NCBI RefSeq assembly: GCF_000817735.3
Contig: NZ_JTJC03000017.1
Span: forward strand, 372,001 to 436,000
Source: Scytonema millei VB511283
GTDB taxonomy: Bacteria > Cyanobacteriota > Cyanobacteriia > Cyanobacteriales > Chroococcidiopsidaceae
Direction of reading: 5' to 3'
DNA length: 64,000 nucleotides
Below the pieces are notes generated by a model. It was not told the origin of the DNA, did not search any database, and saw nothing but the letters and a program-made list of their open reading frames with translations. A program made the position numbers and the translations under genes. Positions 44,342-57,160 of this stretch are shown here, in pieces; the first letter of the stretch is position 1, and every line of letters begins with the position of its first letter.

Positions 44342-46504
44342 ATGGTTAGTCTGTTTAGGAAAAAATATCAAGCGATTTTACAAGCAAGTGAGGAAGATTG
44401 CGGCGCGGCTTGTTTGGCAACGATTTGCAAGCACTACGGCAAAGTTTTGAGCATCAACCGCAGTCGGGAAGCAGTCGGAACCGGACAATTGGGAACGACG
44501 ATGTTAGGGTTGAAACGCGGTGCTGAAGCTTTAGGATTAAACGCGCGATCGGTCAAAGCCTCGAATGAGATTTTAGACAAAATTCATGAAGTCCCTCTTC
44601 CAGCAATCATTCACTGGCAAGGCTACCACTGGATTGTCTTGTTTGGACGGCAGGGTAATAAATTTGTAGTCGCCGATCCCGCAGTCGGGATTCGTTACCT
44701 GACTCGGCGTGAGTTGTTGGAAGCCTGGAGTGGAATCATGCTGTTGCTGGTTCCTGACCCAGACCGCTTCCATAATATGGGAGAAGAAGAAACTTCTGGT
44801 GGTTTTACGCGCTTTTTCCGCAGAATTTGGCCCTATCGCTTGCTGTTGCTAGAAGCATTAGGGATCAATATTGTTTTAGGTTTACTTTCTTTAGCTAGCC
44901 CAATTTTAATTCAAATTCTTACAGATGATGTTCTAGTTCGGGGAGATATGCAATTACTCACGGTGGTGGTAGCTGCTGTGATCGTGACCAGCATTTTTAG
45001 CAGCACGATGGGACTGTTGCAATCGACAATGATCTCTCATTTCGGTCAGCGGTTGCAATTAGGACTGGTATTAGAATTTGGTCGCAAACTCTTGCACTTA
45101 CCCTTAAGTTATTTTGAATCCCGTCGTAGTGGAGAAATTACCAGCCGTCTGCGAGATATTAGTGAAATTAACCAGTTGGTTTCGCAAATTGTCGCTCACC
45201 TACCCAGCCAGATTTTTATTGCGATAATTTCTTTCGCATTCATGGTATTTTATAGCTGGAAGCTAACACTTACCGTCTTACTAGTAGGAATGGTAATGGC
45301 TTTCTCTACAGTACCATTTTTACCAACACTACAACAAAAAACACGCAATCTTTTAATATTATCAGCCGAGAATCAGGGCGTATTAGTAGAAACGTTTAAA
45401 GGTGCAATGGTGATGAAAACCACAACAGCCGCACCTCAATTTTGGGATGAATTTCAGAGCCGTTTTGGACGAATGGCGAATTTAACATTTGGTACGATTA
45501 AACTCGGCATTCTTAATAGTACTTTTACTCAACTTATCAGTAGTATTGGGGGAATTGCTCTATTAGGTTATGGTAGCGTCTTAGTAATTAAAAACGAACT
45601 CAGCATCGGTCAAATGCTGGCGTTTAACAGTATGCAGGGAAATGTCATCGGCTTAATTAGTTCTTTAATTGGACTAACCGATGAATATTTTCGGACTCAA
45701 ACTGCGGTGACTCGCCTTCTAGAAGTGATTGATGCGACTCCAGAATCTGTAGGCGACACTTATAAACCATTTGCCAAAATTTTACCCGATGCCGATATTG
45801 AGTGTTCGCATATTTGTTTTCATCATGCAGGGCGGATAGATTTATTAGAAGATTTTTCAGTCACGCTTCCTGGGGGAAAAATTGTTGCCTTGATCGGGCA
45901 ATCGGGTTGTGGTAAAAGTACTTTATCAAAACTCATTTCGGGTTTGTACGAGCCACAGTCGGGAAATATTCGGATCGGCTTGTATAACTTGCAGGATTTA
46001 TCGCTTGACTGCTTGCGTCAGCAAGTTGTTTTAGTTCCTCAAGAACCCCACTTTTGGAGTCGGTCAATTTTAGATAATTTCCGTTTAGGTAATCCTCATC
46101 TTGAGTTTGAACAAATTGTGAAAGCATGTCAAATTGCAGATGCAGATGGCTTTATTAGCCAACTACCAAATAAATACCAGACAGTGTTAGGAGAATTTGG
46201 GGCGAACTTGTCTGGAGGACAGCGGCAGAGGTTGGCGATCGCCCGCGCTATTGTGAACAACCCACCCGTGCTGATCTTGGATGAAGCAACATCTGGACTC
46301 GATCCGATCGGCGAATTTGAAGTCTTGGAACGGCTGTTTGCTGCCCGTAAAGGCAAAACCACAATTTTAATTACTCACCGTCCTGCCGTGGTCGATCGCG
46401 CAGAGTGGGTGGTGTTAATGAGTAAAGGTAAATTGGTCGTCCAAGGACCCCTATCAGAGTTGCGTCAAGCACCAGGGGAACATTTGAAATTTTTCTTACC
46501 TTAA
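44342..46504 (+). CDS. Peptidase-containing ABC transporter (C39, PCAT)
   Basis: From ATG 44342 the protein has 720 residues and three parts. The C39 peptidase (about 8-130) has C20 (ASEEDCGAACLATICKHYGK), H96 (GYHWIVLF) and D112 (ADPAVG). A six-helix transmembrane domain spans about 160-430. The ATPase has GQSGCGKSTLSK, LSGGQRQRLAIARA and LDEATSGLDP. Such proteins cut leaders after GG and export the mature peptide. A TTG at 44327 adds five residues and lies in STRR sequence. All catalytic residues are intact. Confidence 0.95.
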   Translation: MVSLFRKKYQAILQASEEDCGAACLATICKHYGKVLSINRSREAVGTGQLGTTMLGLKRGAEALGLNARSVKASNEILDKIHEVPLPAIIHWQGYHWIVLFGRQGNKFVVADPAVGIRYLTRRELLEAWSGIMLLLVPDPDRFHNMGEEETSGGFTRFFRRIWPYRLLLLEALGINIVLGLLSLASPILIQILTDDVLVRGDMQLLTVVVAAVIVTSIFSSTMGLLQSTMISHFGQRLQLGLVLEFGRKLLHLPLSYFESRRSGEITSRLRDISEINQLVSQIVAHLPSQIFIAIISFAFMVFYSWKLTLTVLLVGMVMAFSTVPFLPTLQQKTRNLLILSAENQGVLVETFKGAMVMKTTTAAPQFWDEFQSRFGRMANLTFGTIKLGILNSTFTQLISSIGGIALLGYGSVLVIKNELSIGQMLAFNSMQGNVIGLISSLIGLTDEYFRTQTAVTRLLEVIDATPESVGDTYKPFAKILPDADIECSHICFHHAGRIDLLEDFSVTLPGGKIVALIGQSGCGKSTLSKLISGLYEPQSGNIRIGLYNLQDLSLDCLRQQVVLVPQEPHFWSRSILDNFRLGNPHLEFEQIVKACQIADADGFISQLPNKYQTVLGEFGANLSGGQRQRLAIARAIVNNPPVLILDEATSGLDPIGEFEVLERLFAARKGKTTILITHRPAVVDRAEWVVLMSKGKLVVQGPLSELRQAPGEHLKFFLP

Positions 46505-46528
46505 TGAGGAAATGGGGAGGAATTCGCT

Positions 46529-46849
46529 ATGTCTCAGATGACAGAAATTAAAGATACAGCACTATTTGTGGAATTATCCGATCGGGAACAAGAAACAGTA
46601 GCAGGGGGAGCGGGTTTACAAGATCTGTTTGGTCCTATATTTTTCCAACAAACTGATATTGATACTTCCGCCGAGGCAACTTCAAACTTCAACGACGGCT
46701 CTTCCACGACTCGCCGGACGGGTTATAAGATGTCTCAAACTACGTTTATTATGCCTCTACTATCTCTATTCGGTGGTGGTGGCGGCGGACGGCGATCGCG
46801 TCGTTCTCGCATGAATATGTTTAGTTTATTAATGTCTCTGTTTAGCTAG
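46529..46849 (+). CDS. Divergent double-glycine leader peptide (106 aa)
   Basis: Starts 24 nt after the PCAT, with GGGAGG upstream of the ATG. The leader (TALFVELSDREQETVAGG) matches the array. The 79-residue mature part is unlike the others: GAGLQDLFGPIFFQQTDIDT, then a Ser/Thr-rich stretch, then FGGGGGGRRSRRSR followed by a hydrophobic amphipathic end (MNMFSLLMSLFS). A cationic, membrane-seeking C-terminus would suit a bacteriocin-like peptide. No cysteine. This is the last gene of the locus before murD. Confidence 0.82.
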   Translation: MSQMTEIKDTALFVELSDREQETVAGGAGLQDLFGPIFFQQTDIDTSAEATSNFNDGSSTTRRTGYKMSQTTFIMPLLSLFGGGGGGRRSRRSRMNMFSLLMSLFS

Positions 46850-47081
46850 TAAATAAGGGAGCAGGGAGCAGGGAGCAGGGAGCAGTGACTAGTTATCAGT
46901 GAACAAAGGGAGCAGGGAGCGGCGATTAATGACTCCTGACTTCTGACTCCTGACTCCTGACTTACGACTTACGACTTACGACTTCTCCCTTGTCCTTCCC
47001 TTACCTACCTTGCATTGGCAAATTTCCCGCTAGCCCCTTACTATATAGAGTGCTTAGTCCAGGGATTTTGCTAAATAGCGT

Positions 47082-48521
47082 ATGTCCAATGCTTGTGTAA
47101 TCGGACTCGGAAAATCTGGTGTTGCTGCTGCCCGACTGTTGAAACGAGAGGGTTGGCAAGTGATATTGAGCGATCGCTCTGACTCTGCATCTTTACGCCA
47201 GCAGCAGCAACAACTCGCAGCAGAGGGGATTACAGTCTGTTTGGGTCATACTCCAAATTTAGACAGCACGGATTCACCCCAGTTAATTGTTGTCAGTCCT
47301 GGCGTACCTTGGGATGCAGATATCTTAAATCGTGCCAGAGAATTAGCGATCGAGACGATTGGTGAAATGGAACTGGCTTGGCGCTATCTCAACGCTGTTC
47401 CCTGGGTAGGCATCACTGGTACTAACGGCAAAACCACAACGACAGCTTTAGTTGCAGCAATTTTTCAAACCGCCGGACTCAACGCCCCCGCCTGTGGCAA
47501 TATTGGCTATGCCGTCTGCGATGTAGCCTTGGAATTTAGGAACCAGGGAGCAGGGAGCAGAGGAGCGGAGGAGCAGAGGGGCAAAGGAAGCAACTCTAGC
47601 CACCAGCCACTAGCCACTAGCCACTCATTAGATTGGATAATTGCCGAAATCAGCAGCTATCAAATCGAATCTGCTCCCTCAGTTGCGCCGCGTATTGGTG
47701 TTTGGACGACGTTTACACCCGATCACCTCAGCCGCCACAAGACTTTAGAGCGGTATTACGACATCAAAGCGCACCTAGTGCATCAATCCCAATTGCAAGT
47801 GATTAATGGCGATGATGCTTTCTTAAGTCAGGAGAAGCTGAATAATTGGCAGGATGCATACTGGACGAGTGTAAAAGGTAAAGCTTTCCTCAACTGCCAT
47901 CCCGATTTAGGTACTTATATTGAAGACGGTTGGGTTATCTCTGGGCAAGAGCAGATCGTGCAGGTGTCGGCGTTGAGGATGGTAGGCGCGCACAACTTAC
48001 AAAATTTGCTGATGGCGGTAGCGGTGGCGCGGCTGGCAGGAATTGACAAAGAGGCGATCGCCACTGCAATAGCTACATTTCCAGGCGTTCCCCACCGCTT
48101 AGAACACATTTGTACTTGGCAAGGAATTGATTTTATCAACGATAGCAAGGCAACTAACTACGATGCCGCTCAAGTTGGGTTGTCTTCTGTCACTAGCCCT
48201 GCAATTCTGATTGCTGGCGGCGAAGCGAAAATTGGTGACGACTTGGCATGGTTGCAAACAATTCAAGCCCAAGCCGCCGCCGTTTTACTCATTGGCGATG
48301 CTGCGCCAGCTTTTGCCTTACGTTTATCTCAAGTGGGTTACAACAATTACGAGATTGTGGAAACGATGGCGCGTGCCGTGGCTAGAGCCGCAGAATTAGC
48401 CCCACAATATCAGGCACGGGTTGTCTTGCTTTCTCCTGCCTGTGCCAGTTTCGATCGCTACCAAAATTTCGAGCAACGCGGCGACGATTTTCGGCAATTG
48501 TGTTTGGAATTGCTGAAATAA
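47082..48521 (+). CDS. murD: UDP-N-acetylmuramoylalanine--D-glutamate ligase
   Basis: MurD adds D-Glu to UDP-MurNAc-L-Ala in peptidoglycan synthesis in the cytoplasm. Signatures are [13 protein letters not shown], the P-loop [26 protein letters not shown] and [22 protein letters not shown] (last part of the C-terminal domain). At 479 residues it is slightly long. The excess is residues about 154-181 ([15 protein letters not shown]...), encoded by repeat-type DNA inserted in frame in the central domain just before [12 protein letters not shown]. Confidence 0.95.
   Translation: MSNACVIGLGKSGVAAARLLKREGWQVILSDRSDSASLRQQQQQLAAEGITVCLGHTPNLDSTDSPQLIVVSPGVPWDADILNRARELAIETIGEMELAWRYLNAVPWVGITGTNGKTTTTALVAAIFQTAGLNAPACGNIGYAVCDVALEFRNQGAGSRGAEEQRGKGSNSSHQPLATSHSLDWIIAEISSYQIESAPSVAPRIGVWTTFTPDHLSRHKTLERYYDIKAHLVHQSQLQVINGDDAFLSQEKLNNWQDAYWTSVKGKAFLNCHPDLGTYIEDGWVISGQEQIVQVSALRMVGAHNLQNLLMAVAVARLAGIDKEAIATAIATFPGVPHRLEHICTWQGIDFINDSKATNYDAAQVGLSSVTSPAILIAGGEAKIGDDLAWLQTIQAQAAAVLLIGDAAPAFALRLSQVGYNNYEIVETMARAVARAAELAPQYQARVVLLSPACASFDRYQNFEQRGDDFRQLCLELLK
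47541..47626. repeat. Repeat-type insertion inside murD
   Basis: AGGGAGCAGGGAGCAGAGGAG-like runs (GGGAGCA units) and CCACTAG heptamers (47606-47625). Both types are common in gaps elsewhere, for example 46857-46885 and 56306-56335. The insertion keeps the frame. Confidence 0.83.
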
Positions 48522-48745
48522 AATTATCGACCGAGCTAACTCAACTCTGAATACCAGCAGATACCGTTTCTGTCTCAATACTACTGTTCGTAGATAAAGA
48601 TTTAGTATTTTTATGCTTGTGCTTCAACCAAAGATGTGACATACTGCTGGAGTCAGGAAAAATTACGCTATTCCGACCGAGTTTAAGGTAATTTTACTGC
48701 GTAAGAGCATCGTTCTGATACCTGTTGCTACCCGAATAAACTGCT

Positions 48746-49336
48746 ATGACCGTCTCCTTGCTGACATCAAATCAGTCTACCGAGCTGAGATCTTCTCGGT
48801 TTGCGCGTCGTTCGCTTCTACCTTTGAGGCACGATGCTCTGTGGCAGATTAAGTCTGGTATGGTTCGCACCTTGACAGTCTTAGCTGATGGGAACTACAG
48901 CACTTTGGGAATTTGGGGTGAGGGGGATGTAGTCGGCAGAGTATTTTGTAGCACTCAAACTTACCAAATTGAGTGTTTAACGCCAGTTGAGGTGACTTTG
49001 ATCTCGAGGTCAAGGTGGCACGAACTCAACGAGGCGATGATTTCGCACATTCAGAGATCGGGTGAGTTGATGGAAATCTTGCACTGTGGCAATGCCGAAG
49101 CCGCAGTTTTACAACTGTTTACTTGGCTAGCCAATCGTTTTGGTCAACACGTATCGCAAGGTAAATTAATCGATCTGCGTTTGACTCATCAAGAAATTGC
49201 CGAACTAGTAGGATTAACTCGCGTCACGGTAACGCGAATACTGAGCGATTTAGAAAAACAAGGCTTGATTCAACGGCAAGAACGTCAATTTATTGTTACG
49301 AGCGATCGCTCACCATTTTGGCACTACGAAATTTGA
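48746..49336 (+). CDS. Crp/Fnr family transcriptional regulator
   Basis: The 196-residue protein has a shortened effector domain (about 25-105) with LADGNYSTLGIWGEGDVVG. The C-terminal winged HTH (about 140-185) reads LTHQEIAELVGLTRVTVTRI, typical of Crp/Fnr. Cyclic-nucleotide binding residues (RxS in the phosphate cassette) are not evident, so the ligand is unknown. No iron-sulfur cysteine cluster is seen. It is monocistronic, between murD and a hybrid kinase gene. Confidence 0.88.
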   Translation: MTVSLLTSNQSTELRSSRFARRSLLPLRHDALWQIKSGMVRTLTVLADGNYSTLGIWGEGDVVGRVFCSTQTYQIECLTPVEVTLISRSRWHELNEAMISHIQRSGELMEILHCGNAEAAVLQLFTWLANRFGQHVSQGKLIDLRLTHQEIAELVGLTRVTVTRILSDLEKQGLIQRQERQFIVTSDRSPFWHYEI

Positions 49337-49436
49337 AATGGTCATTGGTCATTTGTCATCGGTCATTTGTCATTCGTCAGTTGTAAGCGATTGATTGTTA
49401 CCCACTGACAACTGATAACTGTTCACTGATAACTGT

Positions 49437-51236
<1,800 letters not shown>

Positions 51237-51400
51237 GGCATGAGCGACAGCTAAGAGAGTGGCGAACAATCTATTTTTGCTTCAAGTTGTATAGTTTAAT
51301 GCATACTTCCTCTCTATCTAACGATATAGTAAGCGATTGGGAACGCATCTATCTTTGGGTCAAAAATTATCTCTTGACGATTAGATTTAAGGCGGCGAGC

Positions 51401-54400
51401 TTAACGCTGAAGCCACACTCTTAGTAGCGAGAATAATTGCTCTGTATCGATCGGTTTAGAAATGTAATCGGAAGCTCCGACATCAAGGCACTTTTCGCGA
51501 TCGCCTTGCATGGCTTTAGCTGTCAGTGCCACGATTGGTAGTGATGCCAAGCGCTCGATCTGCCGTATAGCTTGGATCGTGTCATATCCATCCATTTCTG
51601 GCATCATAATATCCATCAATACAATGTCAATGTCTGGATTGTTTTCAATCTGAAGAATACCTTCTCGACCGTTTTCTGCGTATAAAACCTGCATCTGTTG
51701 ACGTTCTAGGATGCTGGTGAGTGCGAAAATATTCCGCATATCATCATCGACAATCAGGACTTTCTTGCCTGCCAGTACGGAATCGTTTTGTTGCAACTGC
51801 TCTAACATCAACCGCTTAGGTGCAGGTAGATCGGCTTGGGTTTGATGTAAAAATAACGTAGTTTCCTCCAGCAAGCGTTCTGGCGATCGCGCCTCTTTGA
51901 GAATCGAGCTATCTGACAGGCGTTGTAGTTCGATTTCTTCTTCAGAAGTGAGCTGCCTGGGAGTATAAACGATGATGGGTAGATTTCTAAATAATGGTTC
52001 TTGCTTGAGCCGATCGATCAATTCAAATCCGTTGGTGTCCGGCAAGGCTAGATTTAAAACTAAACAGTCAAAATGACCAGTTTGGAGAGCTTCGAGTGCG
52101 GCTGCACCTGTTTCTACTACTTGAATTGCAATATCGCTTTCCTCAATCAAGTCGAGCATACTACGACGCTGCAATTCATCGCGCTCGACGATTAACAAGT
52201 TTTTCACGGAGCGATTGGCAAACTCTTGAATCTGAGACAGCGTATCTAATAATGCGGTGTTGCTAATTGGCTTTTGCAAGTAGGCGATCGCACCTTGTTT
52301 TAATCCCCGTTGCGGTGTTTCTTCAACCGAAATGATATGTACGGGAATGTGACGGGTATCGGGATTGTGTTTGAGGCGATCGAGTACCGTCCAACCATCG
52401 ACGATTGGCAAGCGAATATCGAGCGTAATCGCCGTGGGTTGAAATTGCTGTGCTAGTGCTAAACCGACATTACCCCGCGTGGCAACTAGCACCTTAAAGC
52501 CTTGCTGACGAGCTGCATCTATTAATATGCGCACGAATTTCAGGTCGTCTTCAATAATCAGCAGCGTGCGATCGCCTGGTTGAATCACATCGCGATCGTC
52601 CTCAACCGCTCTTTCCTCTAATAAATTTGAGATTTGAGTTTCAACGAGCGACAAGACTTCAGGCGGGGAAGTTGGGAGTGCAGGTAGAGGGTTAGTTGGC
52701 GCTAATGATGGGGTTGCTTGTTGCTCTACCGTTCGACTTACCATTTGCGGTAAGTAGAGCGTGAATGTACTACCTCGACCGAGTTCGCTCCTCAGTTGAA
52801 TTTCACCACCCAACAAGCGCGTGATTTCGCGGCTAATTGACAAACCTAACCCCGTCCCACCATAACGGCGAGAGGTCGTGCCATCTGCCTGCTGGAATGC
52901 TTCAAAAATAATTTGCTGTTTATCAGGTGCAATGCCGATGCCTGTATCGGTGACTGAGAAAGCAATAACACCTGCTTCTCCTGATGGTGCTTCTCTAGCA
53001 GCACGGTTGAGAACTTCTTGTTCCGCACTCCAACCTGCAAGTGCTGGGGTAACATTTAAGCGTACGGAGCCAGTGTCAGTGAATTTGAAGGCATTGGAGA
53101 GCAAATTTTTTAAGACTTGCTGCAAGCGTTTGGCATCGGTATAAAGTGTACGGGGTAATCGCTCGTCAAACTGAATTTCAAATTTGAGTTGGCGATCGCC
53201 TGCGACTTGACGAAATGTCCGCTCTATGCTTTCCCGCAAATGAGTAAATCTAACTGGTTCAATATCCACAGACATTTTGCCCGACTCGATTTTGGCAAGG
53301 TCGAGAATATCATTAATTAATTCCAGTAAATCGTTGCCAGACGAGTGAATTGTTCGAGCGTATTCTACTTGTTTATCGGTAAGATTTCGGTCTTGATTAT
53401 CAGCTAATAATCTTGCCAAAATCAGCAAACTGTTAAGGGGCGTTCGTAATTCATGCGACATATTCGCTAAAAATTCAGACTTATATTTAGAACTTAAAGC
53501 GAGCTGTGCGGCTTTGTCTTCTAGCGATCGCCGTGCTTGTTCGATTTCTTGATTTTTCCGTTCGACTTCGCGATTTTGTAATGCCAATAGTTCAGCTTTT
53601 TCTTGTAATTCGCCATTGGTTTGTTGCAATTGCTCTTGTTGCTGTTTGAGCAATTCTTCTGAGGCTGTCAGCGATTTTGCTTGTTGTTCTAATCGCTGGT
53701 TAGTACCCGTTAGTTCTTTTTGTTGAGATTGTAATTCTTCTGCTAAAGATTGGGATTGTTTCAATAACTCCTCAGTCCGCATACTGGCAGCGATCGTGTT
53801 GAGTACGATCGCAATGCTTTCAGTTAACTGATCGAAGAATGTGAGGTGAATTTCATTGAACCGATTGAAAGAAGCTAACTCGAGGACAGCAGTAACTTGC
53901 CCTTCAAATAACACGGGCAAAACTACCGCATTCATTGGGGCTGATTCTCCCAAGCCGGAACTAATCTTAATATAGTTCGACGGGACTTCCGTAATTAAAA
54001 TGCGTTCTTTTTCCAACGCACATTGCCCCACTAATCCCTCACCCAAATAGAAACGGTTGGCTAAATGTTTGCGTTCTCGATAAGCATAACTGCTAATTAA
54101 TTTTAAGTAAGGCGGGTGGTTCTCGCCACTTTCCATTAAGTAGAAGACTCCATGCTGCGCCGAAACTAGAGGCGCTAACTCTGACAAAATCAACTTGGAC
54201 ACGGTTTCTAAATCGCGCTGCCCTTGCAACATCCGCGTAAATTTGGCAAGGTTGGTCTTCAGCCAGTCTTGTTCGGTATTTTTCTGCGTTGTTTCGCGCA
54301 GATTGGCAATCATTTGGTTGATATTATCTTTGAGCGCGGCGACTTCTCCTAAAGCTTCAACGGAGATCGATCGCGTTAAATCGCCTTTGGTTACAGCGGT

Positions 54401-56137
54401 TGCTACTTCAGCGATCGCTCTTACCTGCGTGGTTAAATTTGCTGCTAGTTCGTTCACGTTGTCGGTTAAATCGCGCCAAGTCCCCGACGCACCAGGGACT
54501 TTTGCCTGTCCGCCCAGTTTTCCTTCGATTCCGACTTCTCGCGCCACTGTCGTCACCTGTGCGGCAAACGTCGCCAGGGTATCGATCATTTCGTTAATTG
54601 TCTCGGCAAGCGTTTCAATTTCGCCCTTGGCATCTAGCATCAGCTTGCGCTTGAGATCGCCATTTGCTACCGACGTGACAACTCTGGCAATACCTCGTAC
54701 CTGTGCCGTGAGGTTGCTTGCCATTGAATTCACGTTGTCGGTTAAATCTTTCCAGGTTCCCGCTACACCCGTAACTTGTGCCTGTCCGCCTAATTTCCCT
54801 TCCGTGCCGACTTCCCGCGCTACCCGCGTCACTTCAGAAGCAAAGGAACTCAGTTGATCCACCATCGTGTTAATGGTGTTTTTCAAATCTAAAATTTCGC
54901 CCTTGACATCTACGGTAATCTTTTTAGACAAATTACCATTAGCGATCGCCGTGGCAACTTCGGCAATATTTCGTACCTGTGCTGTCAGGTTGCCTGCCAT
55001 CAAGTTGACGTTATCGGTGAGATCTTTCCAAGTGCCACCGACACCCCGCACGTATGCTTGTACCCCTAATTTCCCTTCCGTACCGACTTCCCGCGCCACC
55101 CGCGTCACTTCTGAGGCAAATGAGTTGAGCTGATCCACCATTGTATTGATCGTGTTTTTCAACTCTAAAATTTCGCCCTTTACGTCTACCGTGATTTTCT
55201 TGGATAAGTCGCCATTCGCTACGGCTGTAGTGACTTCGGCAATATTTCGTACCTGTGCCGTCAAGCTACCTGCCATAAAGTTGACGCTATCGGTTAAATC
55301 TTTCCAGGTTCCCGCTACGCCTTTCACCTCTGCCTGTACGCCTAACTTGCCTTCAGAACCCACCTCCCGCGCTACTCGCGTCACTTCTGAGGCAAACGAG
55401 TTGAGCTGATCGACCATTGTATTGATCGTGTTTTTCAACTCCAAAATTTCGCCCTTTACGTCTACCGTGATTTTCTTAGATAAGTCACCATTCGCTACGG
55501 CTGTAGTGACTTCGGCAATATTGCGTACCTGTGCTGTCAGGTTGCCTGCCATTGAGTTAACGCTATCGGTTAAATCTTTCCAAGTGCCTGCCACACCGCG
55601 CACGTCTGCTTGCACGCCCAATTTTCCTTCGGTTCCCACATCCCGCGCCACCCGCGTCACTTCTGAGGCAAACGAATTCAGTTGACCGACCATCTTATTC
55701 ACGATCTGCGCTGTTTGCAAAAACTCGCCCTGTAAAGGGTTTCCAGCGATATCTGTAGCGATCGCTTGTGACAAATCACCATTAGCTACTGCCCGAATCA
55801 CGCGAGTTGTCTCTGCCATCGGCTGCACCAAGTCAGTAATCAAGGTATTGACTGAATTGACACAGGCTTGCCAAGATCCTTTTGCCCCATTATTTGATAC
55901 TCGCTCGTAAATTTTGCCCTCTTTGCCGACTACCGTGCTAATTCGCGCTAGCTCGGTTGTCATCTGCTCGTTTGTCTCAATAATGTCGTTGAGGGTATCT
56001 GCAATCTTGCCAGCAATACCTGTTTGTTCGCTAGAGATCCGAACGGAAAAATTACCCTTTTTAACTTCTAGTAATGTTTGCAGGAGTTGCTTGAGGTCAA
56101 GAGCATCGCTATCGGGATTAGCTGTGGCAGTCGTCAT
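51401..56137 (-). CDS. Large soluble hybrid histidine kinase with tandem HAMP units
   Basis: From ATG 56137 the protein has about 1578 residues and no membrane helix. About seven tandem HAMP-type units of 92 residues (core [28 protein letters not shown]) span roughly 20-680, then a GAF domain (about 690-830) and a coiled coil. HisKA follows ([17 protein letters not shown], His near 893), then HATPase and three receivers. The middle receiver has N1362 (CLVLNLALP) where the phospho-acceptor Asp is expected. The layout resembles group III/Nik1-type kinases. The TTG at 56206 is a less likely start. Confidence 0.93.
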   Translation of the reverse strand: MTTATANPDSDALDLKQLLQTLLEVKKGNFSVRISSEQTGIAGKIADTLNDIIETNEQMTTELARISTVVGKEGKIYERVSNNGAKGSWQACVNSVNTLITDLVQPMAETTRVIRAVANGDLSQAIATDIAGNPLQGEFLQTAQIVNKMVGQLNSFASEVTRVARDVGTEGKLGVQADVRGVAGTWKDLTDSVNSMAGNLTAQVRNIAEVTTAVANGDLSKKITVDVKGEILELKNTINTMVDQLNSFASEVTRVAREVGSEGKLGVQAEVKGVAGTWKDLTDSVNFMAGSLTAQVRNIAEVTTAVANGDLSKKITVDVKGEILELKNTINTMVDQLNSFASEVTRVAREVGTEGKLGVQAYVRGVGGTWKDLTDNVNLMAGNLTAQVRNIAEVATAIANGNLSKKITVDVKGEILDLKNTINTMVDQLSSFASEVTRVAREVGTEGKLGGQAQVTGVAGTWKDLTDNVNSMASNLTAQVRGIARVVTSVANGDLKRKLMLDAKGEIETLAETINEMIDTLATFAAQVTTVAREVGIEGKLGGQAKVPGASGTWRDLTDNVNELAANLTTQVRAIAEVATAVTKGDLTRSISVEALGEVAALKDNINQMIANLRETTQKNTEQDWLKTNLAKFTRMLQGQRDLETVSKLILSELAPLVSAQHGVFYLMESGENHPPYLKLISSYAYRERKHLANRFYLGEGLVGQCALEKERILITEVPSNYIKISSGLGESAPMNAVVLPVLFEGQVTAVLELASFNRFNEIHLTFFDQLTESIAIVLNTIAASMRTEELLKQSQSLAEELQSQQKELTGTNQRLEQQAKSLTASEELLKQQQEQLQQTNGELQEKAELLALQNREVERKNQEIEQARRSLEDKAAQLALSSKYKSEFLANMSHELRTPLNSLLILARLLADNQDRNLTDKQVEYARTIHSSGNDLLELINDILDLAKIESGKMSVDIEPVRFTHLRESIERTFRQVAGDRQLKFEIQFDERLPRTLYTDAKRLQQVLKNLLSNAFKFTDTGSVRLNVTPALAGWSAEQEVLNRAAREAPSGEAGVIAFSVTDTGIGIAPDKQQIIFEAFQQADGTTSRRYGGTGLGLSISREITRLLGGEIQLRSELGRGSTFTLYLPQMVSRTVEQQATPSLAPTNPLPALPTSPPEVLSLVETQISNLLEERAVEDDRDVIQPGDRTLLIIEDDLKFVRILIDAARQQGFKVLVATRGNVGLALAQQFQPTAITLDIRLPIVDGWTVLDRLKHNPDTRHIPVHIISVEETPQRGLKQGAIAYLQKPISNTALLDTLSQIQEFANRSVKNLLIVERDELQRRSMLDLIEESDIAIQVVETGAAALEALQTGHFDCLVLNLALPDTNGFELIDRLKQEPLFRNLPIIVYTPRQLTSEEEIELQRLSDSSILKEARSPERLLEETTLFLHQTQADLPAPKRLMLEQLQQNDSVLAGKKVLIVDDDMRNIFALTSILERQQMQVLYAENGREGILQIENNPDIDIVLMDIMMPEMDGYDTIQAIRQIERLASLPIVALTAKAMQGDREKCLDVGASDYISKPIDTEQLFSLLRVWLQR

Positions 56138-56341
56138 AGTGACTCGATACTGAAATGGAGACGTGTGAGGAATCTGTTGTAGCGTGAGAGAAAAAATTTC
56201 CTTCAAGCAACACCTAAGTATTGACTGGGTGTTGACAGATTTTCGTCTTCCATCGTAAGGATAAAACTAATACAACCGCGATCCGTCTAAAGATAGAAAG
56301 TAGTTAACCACTAGCCACCAGTCACTAGCCACTCACAACGA

Positions 56342-56998
56342 CTAAGGATGTATTTGACTCAAAATGTAGCGCAAGCGATCGTAGTCGTCTTTGAGAAGAG
56401 TGCTGAGGGTGCGTCCGGCTTGGACTAACCATTGTCTATCAGCTTTGCGTAATTGATAGACTTCTCGAATTGCGGCGGCGGTTAAAGCTTCTACAGGCGC
56501 ACCTTGAACTTGCAACAAAGTGCGTAAAAAATCCAGGCGATCGCTAAATAAAATCACATCTTCTGGCTGACAGCAATAGACAGCTTGGTGAATTTGCGGC
56601 GGACGGGGCGGAAGGTATTGATACACTTGGCGTTGAGCGCGTTTTGAGGCTTTAGCTGGCTCAAAGCCGATAATGGCAGCGCGAAATTCAGTTTTGAGCA
56701 TGGCGAAAATTTGCGGCTGCTGTTCGCGCAACTCCATGAGAGATAACCCTAAAGCCCTTGCCCGATGGATCGAGTCGATCGGCATGGTGGTAGCGTAATA
56801 AACTACCCCATAAACTTGATTTCCCGATTCATCATCCGCAGACTTTACCCAACTACCAAAAGGTGGCATCACCGGAAAGCTCAAATCTTCTGGTTCCAGG
56901 CATTGAGCTAAAAATTCCGTTGTCGAGGTTTCAATCACTTCGGCTATGTAACTCGGATGGCGATCGCCTGTCGTAAATTGAGGTAGGGGAAGACGCAT
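56342..56998 (-). CDS. Cyanobacterial HAS-barrel-like hypothetical protein
   Basis: A 218-residue protein. The N-terminus (MRLPLPQFTTGDRHPSYIAE) leads into a beta-barrel-like domain with SWVKSADDESGNQVYGVVYY, reminiscent of the HAS-barrel found in HerA-like proteins. The C-terminal half is helical. Conserved among cyanobacteria as far as I recall; no enzymatic motif. Cytoplasmic. It lies upstream, on the same strand, of nothing obviously related; STRR sequence flanks it on both sides. Confidence 0.75.
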   Translation of the reverse strand: MRLPLPQFTTGDRHPSYIAEVIETSTTEFLAQCLEPEDLSFPVMPPFGSWVKSADDESGNQVYGVVYYATTMPIDSIHRARALGLSLMELREQQPQIFAMLKTEFRAAIIGFEPAKASKRAQRQVYQYLPPRPPQIHQAVYCCQPEDVILFSDRLDFLRTLLQVQGAPVEALTAAAIREVYQLRKADRQWLVQAGRTLSTLLKDDYDRLRYILSQIHP

Positions 56999-57160
56999 AT
57001 CTCAAGACAAGTTAAACTTTATCTCTCATACTTTATCCTGCGGTTATTGGTCATTGGTCATTAGTCATTTGTGAGTGGTGAGTGGTGAGTGGTGAGTGGT
57101 GCGTGAAATACTTGCGACTTGCGACTTGATAACTGATAACTGATAACTGATAACTGTTAG

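Noticed and set aside
54195-55685. Four similar plus-strand frames resembling a gene family
   Set aside because: They are the antisense of the tandem HAMP units of the large histidine kinase.
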